DNA of 64,000 bases from Flavobacteriia bacterium 40-80. GTDB taxonomy: Bacteria > Bacteroidota > Bacteroidia > Flavobacteriales_D > Crocinitomicaceae. The stretch spans positions 682,001-746,000 of the forward strand of contig MKVF01000018.1 in NCBI GenBank assembly GCA_001899145.1, given 5' to 3'. The notes beneath the pieces were generated by a model that saw nothing but the letters and a program-made list of their open reading frames with translations, ran no database searches and was not told where the DNA came from. This document shows positions 61,077-64,000 of the stretch, one piece after another. How positions within the stretch are numbered: the stretch's first letter is position 1; the number at the start of each line of letters is the position of its first letter. Made by a program: the position numbers and the translations under genes.

Positions 61077-61970
61077 TTAGTTATTAAATGCCAGAAGGGT
61101 TTTCCAGGCCTCTTCCAGCTTATTATCGTTTAGCAATTCTTTCGCATGCAAGTGTAAAACTTCTTCTAATTTTACCGGCTCGTTTTCTAAAGATAGGAAT
61201 AAATCACTTAATTCCAAAAGTTTAAATTCATTTACGCTGGTTTCGTCCGGGATTTCCAGAATGCCCGCTAATTTGCCCAAATCATTTCCGGAAAGAATTT
61301 TTGAATTCAAAATGTCTTCCGGAATGTTAGGGAAGCCGACACCAACGGTGGTAACAGGCTTAGCGATTTCAAACATGGACTGTTCGTTCGCATGGCAATA
61401 CCAGTTTCCGCCCATTCTTGCCACTAAATTTATTTTCTTCTGATCAATCATTCCGTTTTCGTCCAGAAGATCTTCTCTTACATGTATCTTCACTACTTCG
61501 CAGATCACAAGGTTTCCGGCAGCGCCTTCTGTTCCGAGCTCTCTTACTTCGAGCACTTTGCATTCGAACTGAACAGGCGATTCTTTTACCCGTTTAGGCC
61601 GGATCAGGTCGGAATCAAGCGGAGTAAAACCTGCTTCTTTGAACTCATCAACTCCTTTCGGGTAAGGAGAACTGGCAAGACTCATCTGCTCAACGATATC
61701 ATAATTAACAATATTGATAACTACTTCAGGAACGATTTTAATGTTCTCATAAGTATCTTTTGTTGTGTTTGTCCTGCCGTTTCTCGCAGGAGAGAAAATA
61801 ATAATCGGAGGATTTGCGCTGAATACGTTAAAAAAGCTGAACGGAGAGAGATTGTTCGTTCCATTCTCATCAACTGTTGAAGCAAAAGCTATAGGTCTTG
61901 GACCGATGGCTCCAAGCAGCAGCTGGTGAACTTTTGGTACTGGCAGTTCCTTTGGATTGTATGTTATCAT
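61077..61970 (-). CDS. Flavin reductase-like domain protein
   Basis: 297 residues. FMN-binding split-barrel: GAIGPRPIAFASTVDENGTNNLSPFSFF near residues 21-48 is the family signature, followed by NTTKDTYENI. Residues 210-297 form a helical C-terminal extension typical of the longer form. Such enzymes reduce FMN with NADH or NADPH for partner monooxygenases; no partner is beside it. Substrate not determined. Confidence 0.9.
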   Translation of the reverse strand: MITYNPKELPVPKVHQLLLGAIGPRPIAFASTVDENGTNNLSPFSFFNVFSANPPIIIFSPARNGRTNTTKDTYENIKIVPEVVINIVNYDIVEQMSLASSPYPKGVDEFKEAGFTPLDSDLIRPKRVKESPVQFECKVLEVRELGTEGAAGNLVICEVVKIHVREDLLDENGMIDQKKINLVARMGGNWYCHANEQSMFEIAKPVTTVGVGFPNIPEDILNSKILSGNDLGKLAGILEIPDETSVNEFKLLELSDLFLSLENEPVKLEEVLHLHAKELLNDNKLEEAWKTLLAFNN

Positions 61971-62197
61971 TAATTAGATGACTTTTGGACTACAAAAATA
62001 CATCAATTCACACTAATTATTCAATGGGTAAGCGTGAATTTATCAAGAATTATGAACAAAATGAAAAGGAAAGCTTCTATCTGAACAATTAAATGTTTCT
62101 TTATTTTTCAGCTGAATATTTTGAAAAAGAAGAGTTATGAAAAATCCTGAATTCAGAGCCGTAAAACTTTATTTTCAGATCATTTTGGCTTAAAATA

Positions 62198-63559
62198 TCA
62201 ATTGATGATAAGTTTGACAGTTTCTCCATCCATCTTAAGAAAATATAAGCCGGGTTGTAAAAGAGAAATATCAAGCAATGAGCTATTGTTGTCCGCACTT
62301 ATAAGGCTGATCTCCGTTGAAACATTTTTACCTGAGATGTTATAAACGGCCAGATTTCCGGTATTACAATTAAAGCCTTCTATTGTCAGGTAATTATCCG
62401 CCGGATTTGGAAAAACACGGATTTGAGGATTGGTATCATCCAAATTTACAGACACGATGTTTTTAAATGCTTTTGTCGTTCCGTCAAAATCTGTTTGAGA
62501 GAGACGGTAATATGAAATTCCCGGATATGGCGTATTGTCGGTTGCTGTATATATTGTTTCAGTAGAGGTGTTTCCAATAGCATCTTTTGCTAAGACTACT
62601 TCCCAGTTCTTCCCATCAACAGATTTTTCAATCGTGAAGAAATGATTGTTTTTTTCAGAAGCAGTAATCCATTTCAAATCAATATTTCTGTTGTTTTTGA
62701 TTGCTTCAAAACTTTTGAATTCCACAGGAAGAATAGTAATAGACCGCTTGTTATAAGCTGCAAAAGCCTGATCGCTCGTTCCACTCAAAGTGTGAATAAA
62801 TTTTGCAACTTCGGTGTAATTATCCTGTGTGATACCGAAATCACTGAACTCATAGGTTACAATCCTTATGATCCGTGTTCCCGCAACGCCGGCCTGATAA
62901 GAAGGTGTCGCACCGGATGAGTAAAACTTCCAGCTTGCTGTTCCGATTCCCGGTACACTGGACATATTGATCGAGCGTTCAGAACCGATAACTTTTCCTG
63001 ATGCATCTATAAATTTGAATTTATCAAAACTTCCGTTGGAAGGATCTCCCATTTGTGTAACAAAGATATCGGGTATTCCGTCTCCGATAGATGCCGGATT
63101 CAAAGTGGGAACAGTATAGATGATTGTGCCGCTTGAGTTAAATACAGCTGTTCCCAGATCAAGCCCGTGGTTCCCGTCAGACAGATAATAAGCGGCGTTA
63201 TTTGTAACAGGAACAGGAGTTACGTTTCCGGCACCTCCGTAATTATATCCAACACCGATATACTGATAATTGACAGTATATGTGGTTGCCATAGCCTCAA
63301 TGTCCTGAGGAATGAAAGTAATTCCATTTGTTGTTAATAAAGCATCGTTTACTCCGGTAGAATAAGTTTTATTATTGACCTGAAAAGCAAGAAGATGATG
63401 TGAATTGTCAGGAATAACACTGGTCATGTCTGTTGTCCACCAGCCTTTATAATCGGTATAAATTTTTTGTACAGGTAACTGAGAAAAAATAGAAGTGGTA
63501 ATCAGTGAAGTAATAGCAAATAGAATAAACTTGCTATGAGTTAAGTATTTAATTTTCAT
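62198..63559 (-). CDS. T9SS type A sorting-domain secreted protein
   Basis: 453 residues with signal peptide 1-26 (ends IFSQ). The body (about 27-290) is beta-rich and is interpreted as a cell-surface domain. A bridge with PVEFKSFEAIKNNRNIDLKWITASEK and SYYRLSQTDFDGTTKAF is followed by the type A tail (VFPNPADNYLTIEGFN .. GLYFLKMDGETVKLIIN). Function unknown. The 227-base gap 61971-62197 before the flavin reductase holds no recognisable gene. Confidence 0.92.
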   Translation of the reverse strand: MKIKYLTHSKFILFAITSLITTSIFSQLPVQKIYTDYKGWWTTDMTSVIPDNSHHLLAFQVNNKTYSTGVNDALLTTNGITFIPQDIEAMATTYTVNYQYIGVGYNYGGAGNVTPVPVTNNAAYYLSDGNHGLDLGTAVFNSSGTIIYTVPTLNPASIGDGIPDIFVTQMGDPSNGSFDKFKFIDASGKVIGSERSINMSSVPGIGTASWKFYSSGATPSYQAGVAGTRIIRIVTYEFSDFGITQDNYTEVAKFIHTLSGTSDQAFAAYNKRSITILPVEFKSFEAIKNNRNIDLKWITASEKNNHFFTIEKSVDGKNWEVVLAKDAIGNTSTETIYTATDNTPYPGISYYRLSQTDFDGTTKAFKNIVSVNLDDTNPQIRVFPNPADNYLTIEGFNCNTGNLAVYNISGKNVSTEISLISADNNSSLLDISLLQPGLYFLKMDGETVKLIIN

Positions 63560-63592
63560 TAATTTCGAGTGAATAAGTCGTTATTTTGGATG

Positions 63593-63600
63593 CAAATGTA
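63593..63600 (-). promoter_or_regulatory. Candidate -7 box (TACATTTG) for the 63559 T9SS gene
   Basis: Reverse-strand TACATTTG followed by GC lies 33 bases before the ATG; predicted leader about 28 bases. No clear TTG at -33. Confidence 0.45.
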
Positions 63601-63745
63601 ACATAACAGTATTAATTAGGAAGTGAATGAATCTGAATTTAACATTTATTTTATTAAGAATCTTAGCATTTTTTAGGAGTTATGACGTAACCTCCTTTCT
63701 TGAAGACCGTATATTTACAACTTATTTTAGGTTTTTATTCAAATT

Positions 63746-64000
63746 ATGATTTTCGTTTATTTAACACTAATTGTTTGGGGTTTTTGTTTCCCTATTTTTT
63801 CCCAAACAGGACCAGGCGGAGTAGGAAATTCAACTACAAATGTTCTATGGCTGAACCCCAATTATGGAATGATTATATCAGGCAGTAATGTTACCGGATG
63901 GAATGATTTGTCGGGGAATGGGAATAATGTTTCCCAGTCTAATGTGGCAAGGTATCCTGTACTTCATACTTCCGATTTTAATGGTAATCCCTCGGTTGCA
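63746..64000 (+). CDS. Secreted protein (5' end only; continues beyond window)
   Basis: 85 codons from ATG 63746 to the window edge. Signal peptide 1-21 (VYLTLIVWGFCFPIFSQ), then TGPGGVGNSTTNVLWLNPNYG, residues 22-42, and VTGWNDLSGNGNNVSQ. This is a pattern found at the start of LamG/concanavalin-like T9SS proteins of Flavobacteriales. The C-terminal sorting domain would lie beyond the window. Diverges from the 63559 gene; 186-base spacer. Confidence 0.75.
   Translation, partial: MIFVYLTLIVWGFCFPIFSQTGPGGVGNSTTNVLWLNPNYGMIISGSNVTGWNDLSGNGNNVSQSNVARYPVLHTSDFNGNPSVA

Noticed and set aside
62024-62092. Forward 22-codon frame (MGKREFIKNYEQ) in the gap before the 62198 gene
   Set aside because: Too short to judge; no promoter or ribosome-binding signal seen.

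Overview
The window is chromosomal DNA of a member of the Bacteroidota, most likely order Flavobacteriales. A Fluviicola/Crocinitomicaceae-like host is my inference from gene content. The evidence is: secreted proteins with type IX secretion (T9SS) sorting tails of both type A (53640-55184, 62198-63559) and type B (9231-12089); a PorP/SprF-like protein next to a PorE-like protein; the gene order rsfS-ftsH-cdsA-psd; a fused SpmA/SpmB protein; LemA-TPM-TPM; and promoters of the Bacteroidota form TTG-N19/20-TAnnTTTG. No insertion sequence, prophage, CRISPR array, rRNA or tRNA was seen. Coding density is high and most genes are housekeeping or cell-envelope genes.

Layout. 1-2556: 5' part of a large secreted surface protein, miaE, and a small Cys/Lys-rich exported protein. 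2591-6625: reverse-strand block psd, cdsA, ftsH, rsfS (phospholipid synthesis, membrane proteolysis, ribosome silencing), diverging from birA. 7511-9168: an SRPBCC protein and pyrE, diverging head-to-head from a NUDIX hydrolase. 9231-14001: a 952-residue T9SS type-B protein and rpsA. 14207-17913: HAD protein and corA, then an LpxL-like acyltransferase and rarA. 18045-24300: a beta-helix lipoprotein, then a signalling cluster of one response regulator and two tandem TPR histidine kinases. 24310-29244: methyltransferase, DUF1304, two rhodaneses, epimerase, ABC exporter, and rpmH, which has a textbook promoter and terminator. 29366-32897: nitrilase-GNAT-SnoaL operon and an AbiE-type toxin-antitoxin pair. 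32916-39977: lipoprotein, SpmAB fusion, stand-alone glutamine amidotransferase, TsaC-like protein, CDF transporter, LemA/TPM/TPM, thioredoxin-like protein. 40332-40425 (reverse): SRP RNA. 40577-47154: forward block MbnP-MbnH pair, PorP/SprF, PorE-like/DUF1573 protein and a membrane acyltransferase. 47151-50896: lipoprotein, dnaX split by a frameshift, aminotransferase. 51037-53585: carbonic anhydrase, FAD monooxygenase, VanX-like dipeptidase. 53640-64000: T9SS and collagen-like surface proteins, moxR-surA, a polytopic glycosyltransferase-like protein, DUF3127, flavin reductase, another T9SS protein and the start of a further secreted protein.

The most notable observation is dnaX. The gamma-length reading frame ends right after a run of ten A residues. 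The C-terminal (tau) part continues, fully open, in the -1 frame for about 209 residues. Slippage at A10 would give both gamma and tau, as in E. coli (ribosomal) or Thermus (transcriptional). A homopolymer error in the assembly is the main alternative.
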